This document shows, in pieces, positions 31,304 through 39,145 of a stretch of 39,387 bases of DNA. The translations under genes were made by a program, and so were the position numbers. Source of the DNA: Spirochaetaceae bacterium (GTDB lineage: Bacteria > Myxococcota_A > UBA9160 > UBA4427); contig JACKFD010000023.1 of assembly GCA_020632655.1 (NCBI GenBank), forward strand, positions 1-39,387, given 5' to 3'. The notes beneath the pieces were generated by a model. That model ran no database searches and had not been told where the DNA came from. It saw nothing but the letters and a program-made list of their open reading frames with translations. Every line of letters begins with the position of its first letter. Position 1 is the stretch's first letter.

Positions 31304-32755
31304 ATGCAGACCCGACCGTCCACGCCGTCCCGCTCCGCCCTCGTCCGACGAGGCCTCGACCATCCGATCCTCGACTCCGACGGGCACCACGTCGAGTACC
31401 AGCCCGCCGTCTTCGACATCCTGGCGCGGGTCGCGGGCAGCGCGATGGTCGACCGGTATCGGAAGTGGGTCGAGGAGAACAGCCTCTTTGCGTGGTACGC
31501 GATGTCGCCCGCCGAGCGCGAGGACGCGCGGATCGTGCGGCCGCCCTGGTGGGGCATCCCGATGGAGGACGTGCGCGACCGGGCGACGGTGATGTTCCCG
31601 AAGCTCCTGCACGAGCGGATGGAGGAGCTGGGCCTCGACTTCAGCGTGATCTACCCGACCTGGGGCCTGATGGTCGGCAACGTCGACGACGCCGAGATCC
31701 GCCGCGCCGCGTGCCGCGCCATGAACGTCTACAGCGCGGAGGTCTTCGCGCCCTACTCGGATCGCATGACGCCGGTCGCGGTGATCCCGACCGTCACGCC
31801 CGAGGAGGCGATCGAGGAGCTCGACTTCGCGATCGGCGAGCTCGGTCTCAAGTCGGTCGTGATGAACGGCTACGCCGTCCGTCCGATCCCGGCGGCCGAG
31901 CGCCTCGGTGTGAACGCGGCGCGCTTCGGCTTCTGGCTCGACACCTTCGGACTCGACAGCGCCTACGACTACGACCCCCTCTGGCGACGCTGCGTCGAGC
32001 TCGGGGTGAACCCGACCTTCCATACGGGCGGGATGGGCTGGGGATCGCGCAACTCGATCTCGAACTACGTCTTCAACCACATCGGCCACTTCGCCGCGGC
32101 CGGCGACGCGACCTGCAAGTCGCTCTTCCTCGGCGGCGTGACGCGGCGCTTCCCCACGCTGCGCTTCGCGTTCCTCGAGGGCGGCGTGGCCTGGGCCTGC
32201 TCGCTCTTCTCGGATCTGATCGGACATTGGGAGAAACGCAACCCCGACGCGATCGAGCGCTACAACCCGGCCCGACTCGACCAGCCCGCCTTCGACCGGT
32301 TCTTCGAGCGCTACGCCGAGCCCGCCTTCCGCACGAGCGCAGGCCCGCTCGCGACGGCGACGGGCGGCGTCACGAACGCCGTACAGGAAGAGAAGGTCGA
32401 CGAGTACGGCCCCTGTCGGATCGAGCGCGTGGAGGACTTCCTCGAGCTCTTCGTGCGCCCCTTCTACTTCGGCTGCGAGGCCGACGATCCCACGAACGCG
32501 TGGGCCTTCGCCGCCCGCGTGAACCCGCTCGGCGCGCGACTGCAGGCGCTCTTCAGCTCGGACATCGGACATTGGGACGTGCCCGTGCTCGCGGACGTCG
32601 CCTGGGAGGCCCAGGAGGGGGTGCGCGACGGACTGATCGAGCCCCGTGACTTCGAGGACTTCGTCTTCCGCCACCCGGCCCGCTTCTGGACGAACGGCAA
32701 TCCCGACTTCTTCGCCGGCACGGCGGTCGAGGCCGCCGTGCGCGCGCTCGACTGA
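31304..32755 (+). CDS. Amidohydrolase family 2 (ACMSD-like) protein
   Basis: A 483-residue amidohydrolase_2/ACMSD-like TIM barrel, which is on the long side for the family. The N-terminal metal motif is ILDSDGHHVEYQP; the central histidines are in VNPTFHTGGMGW and YVFNHIGHFAAAG; the late acidic site is in SSDIGHWDVP. Members decarboxylate or hydrolyse aromatic and related acids or amides using a divalent metal, and long forms are frequent in genomes degrading hydrocarbons or lipids. No signal peptide. The gene is alone on its strand, between the atypical SDR and the convergent LLM gene. Confidence 0.9.
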   Translation: MQTRPSTPSRSALVRRGLDHPILDSDGHHVEYQPAVFDILARVAGSAMVDRYRKWVEENSLFAWYAMSPAEREDARIVRPPWWGIPMEDVRDRATVMFPKLLHERMEELGLDFSVIYPTWGLMVGNVDDAEIRRAACRAMNVYSAEVFAPYSDRMTPVAVIPTVTPEEAIEELDFAIGELGLKSVVMNGYAVRPIPAAERLGVNAARFGFWLDTFGLDSAYDYDPLWRRCVELGVNPTFHTGGMGWGSRNSISNYVFNHIGHFAAAGDATCKSLFLGGVTRRFPTLRFAFLEGGVAWACSLFSDLIGHWEKRNPDAIERYNPARLDQPAFDRFFERYAEPAFRTSAGPLATATGGVTNAVQEEKVDEYGPCRIERVEDFLELFVRPFYFGCEADDPTNAWAFAARVNPLGARLQALFSSDIGHWDVPVLADVAWEAQEGVRDGLIEPRDFEDFVFRHPARFWTNGNPDFFAGTAVEAAVRALD

Positions 32756-32819
32756 GTCGATCGCGCGGACGCCGCAGCGCGGGCGGAGGCGAGGGCCGCG
32801 GCCGTCGCGGGTCGGTCGT

Positions 32820-33698
32820 TCAGCCGCCCAGCACCGAGCGCACGGGCGCGATCACCTCGTCCGCGTAGCGAGCCACGGCATCGAGCTTGCCCGGCAGGTC
32901 GTCGAGGCCGACCCCGTAGCGGTTCCAGGGCCAGAGCTCGATCTCGTCGACCCCGCCCTCGGCCAGCAGGAGCAGGCTCGCCTCGTCGCTCGCGTCGGGA
33001 CACATCGCCAGCACGTCGAAGCCGGCGAAGTCGCGCCCTTCCCGCGCGAGCACGCCCCGCATGCGCGGCACGAGCGCGATCACGTCGTCGACGGACGGAG
33101 CCCGCGCGATCCAGCCGTCGCCCAGCCGCGCGGCGCGCCGCATCGCGACCGGCGAGTCCCCGCCGACGTAGATCGGGAGCGGCCCCGACACGACGGGGGA
33201 CTGGCGCAGACGCGGGATCGTGAAGTGTCGGCCCCGATGCTCGACCCACTCCCCCCGCAAGAGCGCGCGCACGATCCCGAGCGCTTCGTCGGCACGACCG
33301 CCCCGGGTGTCGAAGTCGACGCCGAGCGCATCGAACTCCTCGCGGTTCCAGCCGAGCCCGATGCCGAGCCCGATCCGCCCCGGCGCCAGGGCCCAGGCCG
33401 ACGCGACCATGCGCGCCGTGTGGAGCGGCGAACGGGCCGGGAGCTTCCACACGTTCGTGTAGAAGCGGATGCGCTCGGTCACCGCCGCCATCGCCGCGAT
33501 CACGACGAAGGGCTCGAGGAAGGGCGTCTCCGGCCCCCACCATCGCCTTCCCCCCGTGCCGTAGGCCTCCGTCGTCGACTCGGTCCACGGGCCGCCATCG
33601 GGCACGCAGACCGAGTCCCAGCCCGCCGCCTCCGCCGCGCGTGCGAGCGGCACGTAATGACTCGGATCGCACATCGAGATCGCCAGACTGAACTTCAT
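32820..33698 (-). CDS. LLM-class (F420-type) flavin-dependent oxidoreductase
   Basis: A 292-residue luciferase-like protein beginning MKFSLAISM. It has AEAAGWDSVCVPDGGPW, RIRFYTNVWKLPARSPLHTARM, GRIGLGIGLGWNREEFDALGVDF and PIYVGGDSPVAMRRAARLGDGWI: the layout of the F420-dependent (MSMEG/Rv-type) LLM subfamily. The ATG overlaps the MFS transporter stop as ATGA and GGAGGGA precedes it, so the oxidoreductase and the transporter are translated as one unit, suggesting the transporter imports or exports the oxidoreductase's substrate or product. The cofactor remains inferred. Longer frames to 34304 are shadows of the transporter. Confidence 0.9.
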   Translation of the reverse strand: MKFSLAISMCDPSHYVPLARAAEAAGWDSVCVPDGGPWTESTTEAYGTGGRRWWGPETPFLEPFVVIAAMAAVTERIRFYTNVWKLPARSPLHTARMVASAWALAPGRIGLGIGLGWNREEFDALGVDFDTRGGRADEALGIVRALLRGEWVEHRGRHFTIPRLRQSPVVSGPLPIYVGGDSPVAMRRAARLGDGWIARAPSVDDVIALVPRMRGVLAREGRDFAGFDVLAMCPDASDEASLLLLAEGGVDEIELWPWNRYGVGLDDLPGKLDAVARYADEVIAPVRSVLGG

Positions 33699-35212
33699 GC
33701 TCCCTCCGCGCCCGACTCCGACCGGGAAATCGCCCCGCGCCCCGCGCGCAGCGTCGCCTGCGCGCGCAGGAAGAGCAACGCCGCCACCGCATGCGAGGTC
33801 ATCATCAGCGCCAGCGAGTACCGGATCGCTTCGTCGCCGAAGGCCGGTGCAAGCCGCTCGTTCAGCCATCCGACGAGCGGCGGCGCCAATCCGAGCCCCA
33901 GGATGGTGTTGCCGGCCGTGATGCAGGTCGCCGCCAGCGCTCGAGCGCGCGGGGGCGAGAAGGTCTGCACGGCGCCGAAGACGGGCCCGAAGTAGGCGGC
34001 GGAGAGGAACGAGGCCGGAGCGAGCAGCACCGACGCGAGGTCGCCATCGCTCGCGAAGGCGAAGGCGAGGCCGAGGGGCAGGACGGCCGCGCAGGCGAGC
34101 GCGGGCAGCCGGGCGAGCCAGACTCGATCCCGCCGCCCGAGCCGATCGGCCAGCACGCCCCCGGCCCAGGTCCCGAGCGCACTCGCGAGTCCCGAAGCGA
34201 TCGCGAGGCGCGCGCCCGCGGCGCCGGTCGAGAGTCCGTGCACGCGCCCCAGATAGGGCACGGCCCAGACCAACACGGCGTAGATCCCGACCGTATTCGC
34301 CCACGCGCCCACCATCAGCGGCGCCAGCGCCGGCGTGCGCAGCAGCATCCGAAGGGCCTTCGCCGGCGGGAGCGGCGGCGGCTCGCCGGCCGATGCGTCC
34401 ATCTCCGTGCCCGCAATCCGTCGCCCTGAGACCATCGCGACGGGCGCAGCATCCGCTTCGCGCTCATCGGCCATCGCGGCGGGCGCAGCATCCGCTTCAC
34501 GTTCTGCGGCCACCGCGACGGGCGCAGCGTCCACTTCGCGATCCGCGGCATCGTAGGCGCCGCGACGCGGCTCGCGGAGTACCAGACGCAGCACGACCGC
34601 GAGCAGGAGACCCGGCAGGCCGAAGACCACGAACGCCCCGCGCCATCCGACCGTCTCGCCCAGCCAGCCACCGAGGGCGAAGGCGAGCATCGAGCCGAGC
34701 GGCCCCCCCATCACGAGCACCGCGATCGCCGTCGAGCGCCGATCCGGCGGAAAGGCATCGGCCAGGAAGGCCTGCGCCGGCGGCCCCCCCGTCGTCTCGC
34801 CGATGCCGACACCGATCCGGATCAGGAACATCTCGACGTAGCTGCGCGCGAAGCCCGTCGCGACGGTAAGCCCGCTCCAGAGTGCCAGGCCGAGCGCGAT
34901 GATCGTGCGCCGATCGCCCCGATCCGCCCAGATCGCCACGGGAAAGGACGCGACGACGTGGAGCAGCGCGAAGGAGGTCCCCGTCAGCAGGCCCATCGCC
35001 GTGTCCGACGCGCCGAGCTCGAGCCCGATCGGCTCGATCAGCACGGCGAGCAGCTGCCGATCCATCACGTTCAGGATCGTCACGCTCATCATGAGGACGA
35101 GGATCAGGTTGGACGGCACACCGTCCCGCCGATCCGGAGCCCGGACGACCAGGATCGCCTCCTTCCCGCCGCAGCCCGGCTTTGCCGCCACGCGCGCGAC
35201 GGGAGTCGGCAC
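33695..35212 (-). CDS. MFS transporter
   Basis: A 505-residue major facilitator with about 12 membrane helices in two halves. TM1 is LILVLMMSVTILNVMDRQLLAVLIEPIG with the N-V-M-D-R motif; after TM2, ADRGDRRTI is the MFS motif A; TM5 is GGPLGSMLAFALGGWLG. The cytoplasmic loop between TM6 and TM7 (residues about 215-275) holds three 13-residue Ala/Glu-rich repeats. The second half has VLADRLGRRDR, the repeat of motif A. Substrate is likely an organic anion, as in spinster- or hexuronate-like branches, but this is not certain. The GTG at 35212 is the longest start; a GTG in DGVPSN is an alternative. Coupled to the LLM gene by a 4-base overlap. Confidence 0.9.
   Translation of the reverse strand: MPTPVARVAAKPGCGGKEAILVVRAPDRRDGVPSNLILVLMMSVTILNVMDRQLLAVLIEPIGLELGASDTAMGLLTGTSFALLHVVASFPVAIWADRGDRRTIIALGLALWSGLTVATGFARSYVEMFLIRIGVGIGETTGGPPAQAFLADAFPPDRRSTAIAVLVMGGPLGSMLAFALGGWLGETVGWRGAFVVFGLPGLLLAVVLRLVLREPRRGAYDAADREVDAAPVAVAAEREADAAPAAMADEREADAAPVAMVSGRRIAGTEMDASAGEPPPLPPAKALRMLLRTPALAPLMVGAWANTVGIYAVLVWAVPYLGRVHGLSTGAAGARLAIASGLASALGTWAGGVLADRLGRRDRVWLARLPALACAAVLPLGLAFAFASDGDLASVLLAPASFLSAAYFGPVFGAVQTFSPPRARALAATCITAGNTILGLGLAPPLVGWLNERLAPAFGDEAIRYSLALMMTSHAVAALLFLRAQATLRAGRGAISRSESGAEGA
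34432..34548 (-). repeat. Three tandem 39-nt repeats inside the MFS gene
   Basis: Units start at 34432, 34471 and 34510. Each encodes 13 residues of type EREADAAPVAMAD in the central cytoplasmic loop. Units differ at a few bases each. As 39 is a multiple of three, unit number can change without breaking the frame. Confidence 0.85.
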
Positions 35213-35409
35213 GCCGCGCCGCGGCGCCTCATCATGTCACGCGGTCCGCAGAATGGCCACGCCTCGATCTGCGCTCCAGCCGCCTCGCCGCGGCGGGCCG
35301 CGCGGTGCCGTCGTGGACTCGGGAGGACGGGACGGACTCGAGGGACGGCGCGGGTGGCGGCGCCCGGGATCCCGATGCGCCAACCTCCGTCGGACGACGG
35401 GAGGGTGCC

Positions 35410-36327
35410 ATGAACGAGCTGATCCGATGTGCCGCCGACACGAAGGTCGAGGAGATCGTCGAGCTCGTGTCGCGGGACGGGGCGATCGTCCTCGAGGACG
35501 TGATCCCGCCCGCGCTCGTCGATCGCGTGCTCGACGAGGTGATGCCCTGGGTCGAGGCGACACCGAACGGCGTGGACGACTTCTCCGGGCGCCTCACGAC
35601 GCGGACGGGCGCCCTCGTCGCCCGCTCGGCCGCCTGTCGCGAGCTCGTCACGCATCCCACGATCGTCGAGACCGCGCGCCGCTTCCTCGCGCCCTTCTGC
35701 GAACGCATCCAGCTGCACCTGACCCAGATCATCCGCATCCGTCCCGGCCAGCCCGCCCAGGTCGTGCATCGCGATCGCTGGGCCTGGGGCACGCATCTCG
35801 ACCGGCTCGAGCCCCAGCTCAACACGATCTGGGCGCTCTCGCCCTTCACGCGCGAGAACGGTGCGACCCAGGTCGTACGCGGCAGCGTCGACTGGGACGA
35901 CGCGCGGCGACCGCGACCCGAGGAGATCGGCTACGCGGAGCTGCGACCCGGGTCGGTGCTCGTCTACACGGGCTCGGTCTTCCATGGCGGCGGCGAGAAC
36001 GCGTCCTCCGCGGACCGCATCGGCGCCAACATCACCTACGCCCTCGGCTGGCTGCGGCAGGAGGAGAACCAGTACCTCTCCTGCCCGCCGGAGATCGCGC
36101 GCGATCTCGATCCGACGCTCCAGGCGCTGCTCGGCTACGCCCTCGGCAGCTACGCGCTCGGCTACTACACGCCCCCGCTTCCGCCCGGCGAGGGGCCGGA
36201 GGCGATCGGACCGGAGCATGCGCTCGGCCGCGGTGGACACAGCCAGCAGATCGGCGAGGCCGAGCTCTACGATCGATTGATCCGCCGGGTCGAGGCGAAG
36301 GCCTCGGCGAACGAAGGGGACGCGTAG
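35410..36327 (+). CDS. Phytanoyl-CoA dioxygenase family protein
   Basis: A 305-residue Fe(II)/2-oxoglutarate-dependent oxygenase of the PhyH family. The iron facial triad is H120-R-D122 in VVHRDRWAW and the distal H192 in GSVFHGGGEN; R203 in DRIGANITYALGW binds 2-oxoglutarate. The double-stranded beta-helix lies at about 95-215. The ATG at 35410 begins the homology; a longer frame from 35182 runs through the promoter region. Such enzymes 2-hydroxylate phytanoyl-CoA or other small molecules, and a role in branched-lipid breakdown would fit the ligases and racemase elsewhere in the window. It is followed by a strong GC hairpin (36364-36380) and then the SDR. Confidence 0.9.
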   Translation: MNELIRCAADTKVEEIVELVSRDGAIVLEDVIPPALVDRVLDEVMPWVEATPNGVDDFSGRLTTRTGALVARSAACRELVTHPTIVETARRFLAPFCERIQLHLTQIIRIRPGQPAQVVHRDRWAWGTHLDRLEPQLNTIWALSPFTRENGATQVVRGSVDWDDARRPRPEEIGYAELRPGSVLVYTGSVFHGGGENASSADRIGANITYALGWLRQEENQYLSCPPEIARDLDPTLQALLGYALGSYALGYYTPPLPPGEGPEAIGPEHALGRGGHSQQIGEAELYDRLIRRVEAKASANEGDA

Positions 36328-36363
36328 GGAGCCCGCGCGTACCCACTCCCCCACCGACGCACG

Positions 36364-36380
36364 GGCGGCGCAACGCCGCC
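36364..36380 (+). terminator. GC hairpin after the PhyH-like gene
   Basis: GGCGGCG and CGCCGCC are perfect 7-base arms around CAA, 36 bases after the PhyH stop and just upstream of the next gene's -10-like TAGCTT. No U-tract. It could be a terminator or sit over the -35 region of the next gene. Confidence 0.4.
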
Positions 36381-36389
36381 GTGCTGGAC

Positions 36390-36395
36390 TAGCTT
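36390..36395 (+). promoter_or_regulatory. Putative -10 element of a leaderless SDR transcript
   Basis: TAGCTT ends six bases before the ATG at 36402, the same distance as TATGAT before the Nudix GTG at 14588. There is no Shine-Dalgarno sequence before the ATG. Confidence 0.4.
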
Positions 36396-36401
36396 CACGC
36401 C

Positions 36402-37253
36402 ATGACCCGCCCGCTCGAGCAGTGCACGGCGATCGTGACCGGCGCGACCCGCGGCGTCGGCCGCGGGGTCGCCGTCGAGCTCGCCGCCCAGGGCGCGGTC
36501 GTCTACGTCACGGGGCGCACGCTTCGGGAAGGCGACAGCCGCTGGCCCGGCAGCCTGGAGTCGACGATCGCCGAGGCCGAGGCCCTCGGCGGCCGCATCG
36601 TCGGCCTCGTCTGCGACCACCGCGACGACGAGCAGGTCCGCGCCGTCTTCGATCGCGTCCGCGCGGAGCAGGATCGGCTCGAGCTGCTCGTGAACAACGC
36701 CTTCCTGATCCCCGACGACATGGACCCGAACGCGCCGTTCTGGGAGACCGGACTCGATTGCTGGGACGACATGCACACGATCGGGGCGCGCTCGGCCTAC
36801 GTGGGCACCTGGCAAGCCGCGCCGATCATGATCGCGCAGGGTCGGGGGCTGATCGCCAACGTGAGCTCCCAGGGCGCGCGCTACTACACGCTGCATCCCG
36901 CCTACGGCGCGGCCAAGGCCGCGCTCGATCGGCTCACCCGCGACTGCGGCCACGAGCTCGCGCCCCATGGCGTGGCGACGGTCTCCGTATGGCCCTCGTT
37001 CGTGACGACCGAGCGCATGCTCGCCCTCGACGCCGAGGCCTGGCAGCTCGACCTCGACGGCGCGGAATCGCCGCGTTTCACGGGGCGGGGGATCGCCGCG
37101 CTCCTGCTCGACCCCGACCTCATGCAGAAGACCGGACGCGTGTTCACGACGCGATGGCTCGCGGAGACCTACGGCTTCCGCGACGTCGATGGGCGCCTTC
37201 CCGACGGCGCGCCGGATCCGGGTGATCCGGGTCCTCTGCTGCTGCCGGACTGA
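36402..37253 (+). CDS. Short-chain dehydrogenase/reductase (DHRS1-like)
   Basis: A 283-residue SDR. The cofactor motif is TGATRGVG (residues 13-20); LLVNNAF at 96-101; the active site is complete with Ser155/Ser156 in ANVSSQG, Tyr168 and Lys172 in YGAAKAALDRL. WPSFVTTERM and the long C-terminal segment resemble the DHRS1-like group. It starts with no ribosome site and a -10-like element six bases upstream. The next gene follows by 8 bases, so SDR and VOC-like protein form one transcript. Substrate unknown; a carbonyl or hydroxy lipid is likely in this setting. Confidence 0.9.
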   Translation: MTRPLEQCTAIVTGATRGVGRGVAVELAAQGAVVYVTGRTLREGDSRWPGSLESTIAEAEALGGRIVGLVCDHRDDEQVRAVFDRVRAEQDRLELLVNNAFLIPDDMDPNAPFWETGLDCWDDMHTIGARSAYVGTWQAAPIMIAQGRGLIANVSSQGARYYTLHPAYGAAKAALDRLTRDCGHELAPHGVATVSVWPSFVTTERMLALDAEAWQLDLDGAESPRFTGRGIAALLLDPDLMQKTGRVFTTRWLAETYGFRDVDGRLPDGAPDPGDPGPLLLPD

Positions 37254-37261
37254 GGCACCCC

Positions 37262-37858
37262 ATGACGATGCGACCGCTGACACGCCCGCGCGCACACCTG
37301 CTCAACCACGCCGAGCTCGTCTACGGCCCCGGCGATCGGCCCCTCGCACGGCGTCTGCTCGAGGCGCTCGGCTTCCGGGTCGTCGATCCGCGGACGGATC
37401 CCGTGCCCGAGAGCCTGGGCCCGGCCGCGGCGCCCTACCTGATCGTCTACCTCGATCGCGACGACGACGACCCGATCGACAACGTGCTCTACGTCTCCGA
37501 GATGAGTGTGGAGCAGGCGGAGTTCGAGGCACTGCTCCGGAATCGCATGGCCGACGACGAAGCGCTCGGCGCCCGACTGCGAGCACTCGTCGAGGCCTTC
37601 GTGGAACGGCCCCAGGCCATGCCCCACCTCGGTATCGCCTATGCCGACGCGGACGGCGTGCGAAGCGCCCTCGCGCGGGTCGCCGGCGACCCCGCGCTCG
37701 CGGGCCGGGTGCGCGTCTCGCCCCTCTTCGAGCCGGGTCTGCCCGGCTCCGTCGACGATCGGGTCGTCCAGGGCTTCGTGCATACCGACGTGTTCGCGAC
37801 GGGCCTCGTCTGCGCGGGTCAGCAGATCGAGCTCCAGGTCCGACTCGACGGCCGCTGA
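37262..37858 (+). CDS. Hypothetical protein, VOC/glyoxalase-like
   Basis: A 198-residue protein with a vague vicinal-oxygen-chelate flavour: an opening HAELVYGPGDRPLARRLLEA, where His could be a metal ligand, LGFRVVDP after the first helix, and a closing FVHTDVFATGLV and QQIELQVRL strand. Only the first and last strands look clearly VOC-like, and the middle is irregular, so the family assignment is tentative. Eight bases after the SDR stop and probably cotranscribed. It converges on the SoxC gene with 45 bases between, which contain the palindrome GGCCGGCCGGCC at about 37868-37879. Confidence 0.7.
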   Translation: MTMRPLTRPRAHLLNHAELVYGPGDRPLARRLLEALGFRVVDPRTDPVPESLGPAAAPYLIVYLDRDDDDPIDNVLYVSEMSVEQAEFEALLRNRMADDEALGARLRALVEAFVERPQAMPHLGIAYADADGVRSALARVAGDPALAGRVRVSPLFEPGLPGSVDDRVVQGFVHTDVFATGLVCAGQQIELQVRLDGR

Positions 37859-37903
37859 CGCCCCGAGGCCGGCCGGCCCGAAGCGGATCGGCATCCTGTC
37901 GGC

Positions 37904-39145
37904 CTAGCTCCAGGGCTCCGCCTTGTAGAGCACGCGACCGTCCGCCTCCACCAGCCAGGAGGCGATCGGATTGAGGTGGTAGGGCAGCGAGCCCACCCCC
38001 CGCTCGTCGATCAGCTGGCGTCTCGTCGGCTGCACGTAGCCCGTCTCGTCCGTCGCACGGCTGGTGAGCTCCGCCCCGCCGCCCGCATGCCGCCAGGGCC
38101 AGGCGAAGCGCGTATGCGCCTTGGGCAGGACCGGACCGACCAGACGCGCCTCCTCCCATCGGCGCCCCCCGTCGACGCTGACCTCGACCCGAACGATGCG
38201 ACCTCGACCGCTCCACGCGAGCCCGCGGATCTCGCGCCAGCCCGGCTCCACGTGCTCCGGGAAGGCCGGCGTCGTGATGATCGAGCGTGCGTCCATCGTC
38301 CAGCTGAAGATCCGCGCGCGTCCCCCGCGCACGGGCTCCGTGTACTTCGCCGTCTCCTCGCGCGTCATGAAGGGTCGATCGGAGAGCTCGATCCGGCGCA
38401 GCCACTTCACGTTCGTGTTGCCCTCCCAACCCGGCAGGAAGAGCCGCATCGGATAGCCCTGCTCGGGCCGGATCGCCTCGCCGTTCTGGGCGTAGGCGAC
38501 GATCGCGTCGTCCATCGCCTTCTCGATCGGGATCGAGCGCGTCATCACCGCCGCGTCCGATCCTTCGGCGAGCAGCCAGGAGGCCCCCGGGCGCACGCCG
38601 ACCTCGCGCAGCAGGGTCGCGAGCGAGACGCCCGTCCACTCGCTCTGGCTCGTGAGGCCGCACAGCAGCTGGGGTGTCGTCTCGGGACCTGCGTCGATGC
38701 GCAGGTTGCCCGAGCACTCGATGAAGCCCGTGCGGGTCACGGAGGGCAGGCGCAGCAGGTCGGCGACCCGGAGCTTGCGCGGGGTGTCGACGAGACCGTG
38801 CAGCAGGAGCTCGTGCCGCGCGGGATCGATCGCCGGCACACCGCCGTGGTGGCGCTCGAAGTGCAGGTCCGCCGGCGTGAGCGTGCCGTGCAGAGCCTGG
38901 AGCGGCGTGGCCGAGATGCGTCCCCAGGCCGGCATGCGCCGCGGTGACTCGAAGGGCGAGCGCGCACCGAGTGCGCTCGGCGGAGCCCCCGGCCGCCTCG
39001 TCGGATCGACGGCGTCCGCGGCAGCGGGATCTCCCGCACCGCCCGGCGCCTCCGCCTCGTCACCCCAGGCGATGCGCGAAGCACCGGCGAGCGCCGCGCC
39101 GGCGAGTCCCGCGAGCAGCCTGCGACGGGTCGGATCGACGCTCAT
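37904..39145 (-). CDS. soxC: Sulfite dehydrogenase-type molybdoenzyme, SoxC
   Basis: A 413-residue molybdopterin protein of the sulfite oxidase family. A Tat signal (DPTRRRLLAGLAGAALA) is followed by the catalytic domain, with the molybdenum-binding Cys144 in TRTGFIECSGN. The string RPEQGYPMRLFLPGWEGN is typical of SoxC, and the dimerisation domain at about 280-390 contains VEVSVDGGRRWEEA. It is a periplasmic enzyme that works with SoxD to oxidise sulfane sulfur on the SoxYZ carrier. Its ATG overlaps the stop of the upstream cytochrome gene as ATGA. Here the cytochrome comes first, the reverse of the usual soxCD order. No other sox gene is visible, so a full Sox system cannot be claimed. Confidence 0.9.
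   Translation of the reverse strand: MSVDPTRRRLLAGLAGAALAGASRIAWGDEAEAPGGAGDPAAADAVDPTRRPGAPPSALGARSPFESPRRMPAWGRISATPLQALHGTLTPADLHFERHHGGVPAIDPARHELLLHGLVDTPRKLRVADLLRLPSVTRTGFIECSGNLRIDAGPETTPQLLCGLTSQSEWTGVSLATLLREVGVRPGASWLLAEGSDAAVMTRSIPIEKAMDDAIVAYAQNGEAIRPEQGYPMRLFLPGWEGNTNVKWLRRIELSDRPFMTREETAKYTEPVRGGRARIFSWTMDARSIITTPAFPEHVEPGWREIRGLAWSGRGRIVRVEVSVDGGRRWEEARLVGPVLPKAHTRFAWPWRHAGGGAELTSRATDETGYVQPTRRQLIDERGVGSLPYHLNPIASWLVEADGRVLYKAEPWS

Noticed and set aside
37868..37879. GGCCGGCCGGCC palindrome between the VOC-like gene and soxC
   Set aside because: Low-complexity GC palindrome likely by chance at this base composition; no U-tract or clear stem extension for a terminator.
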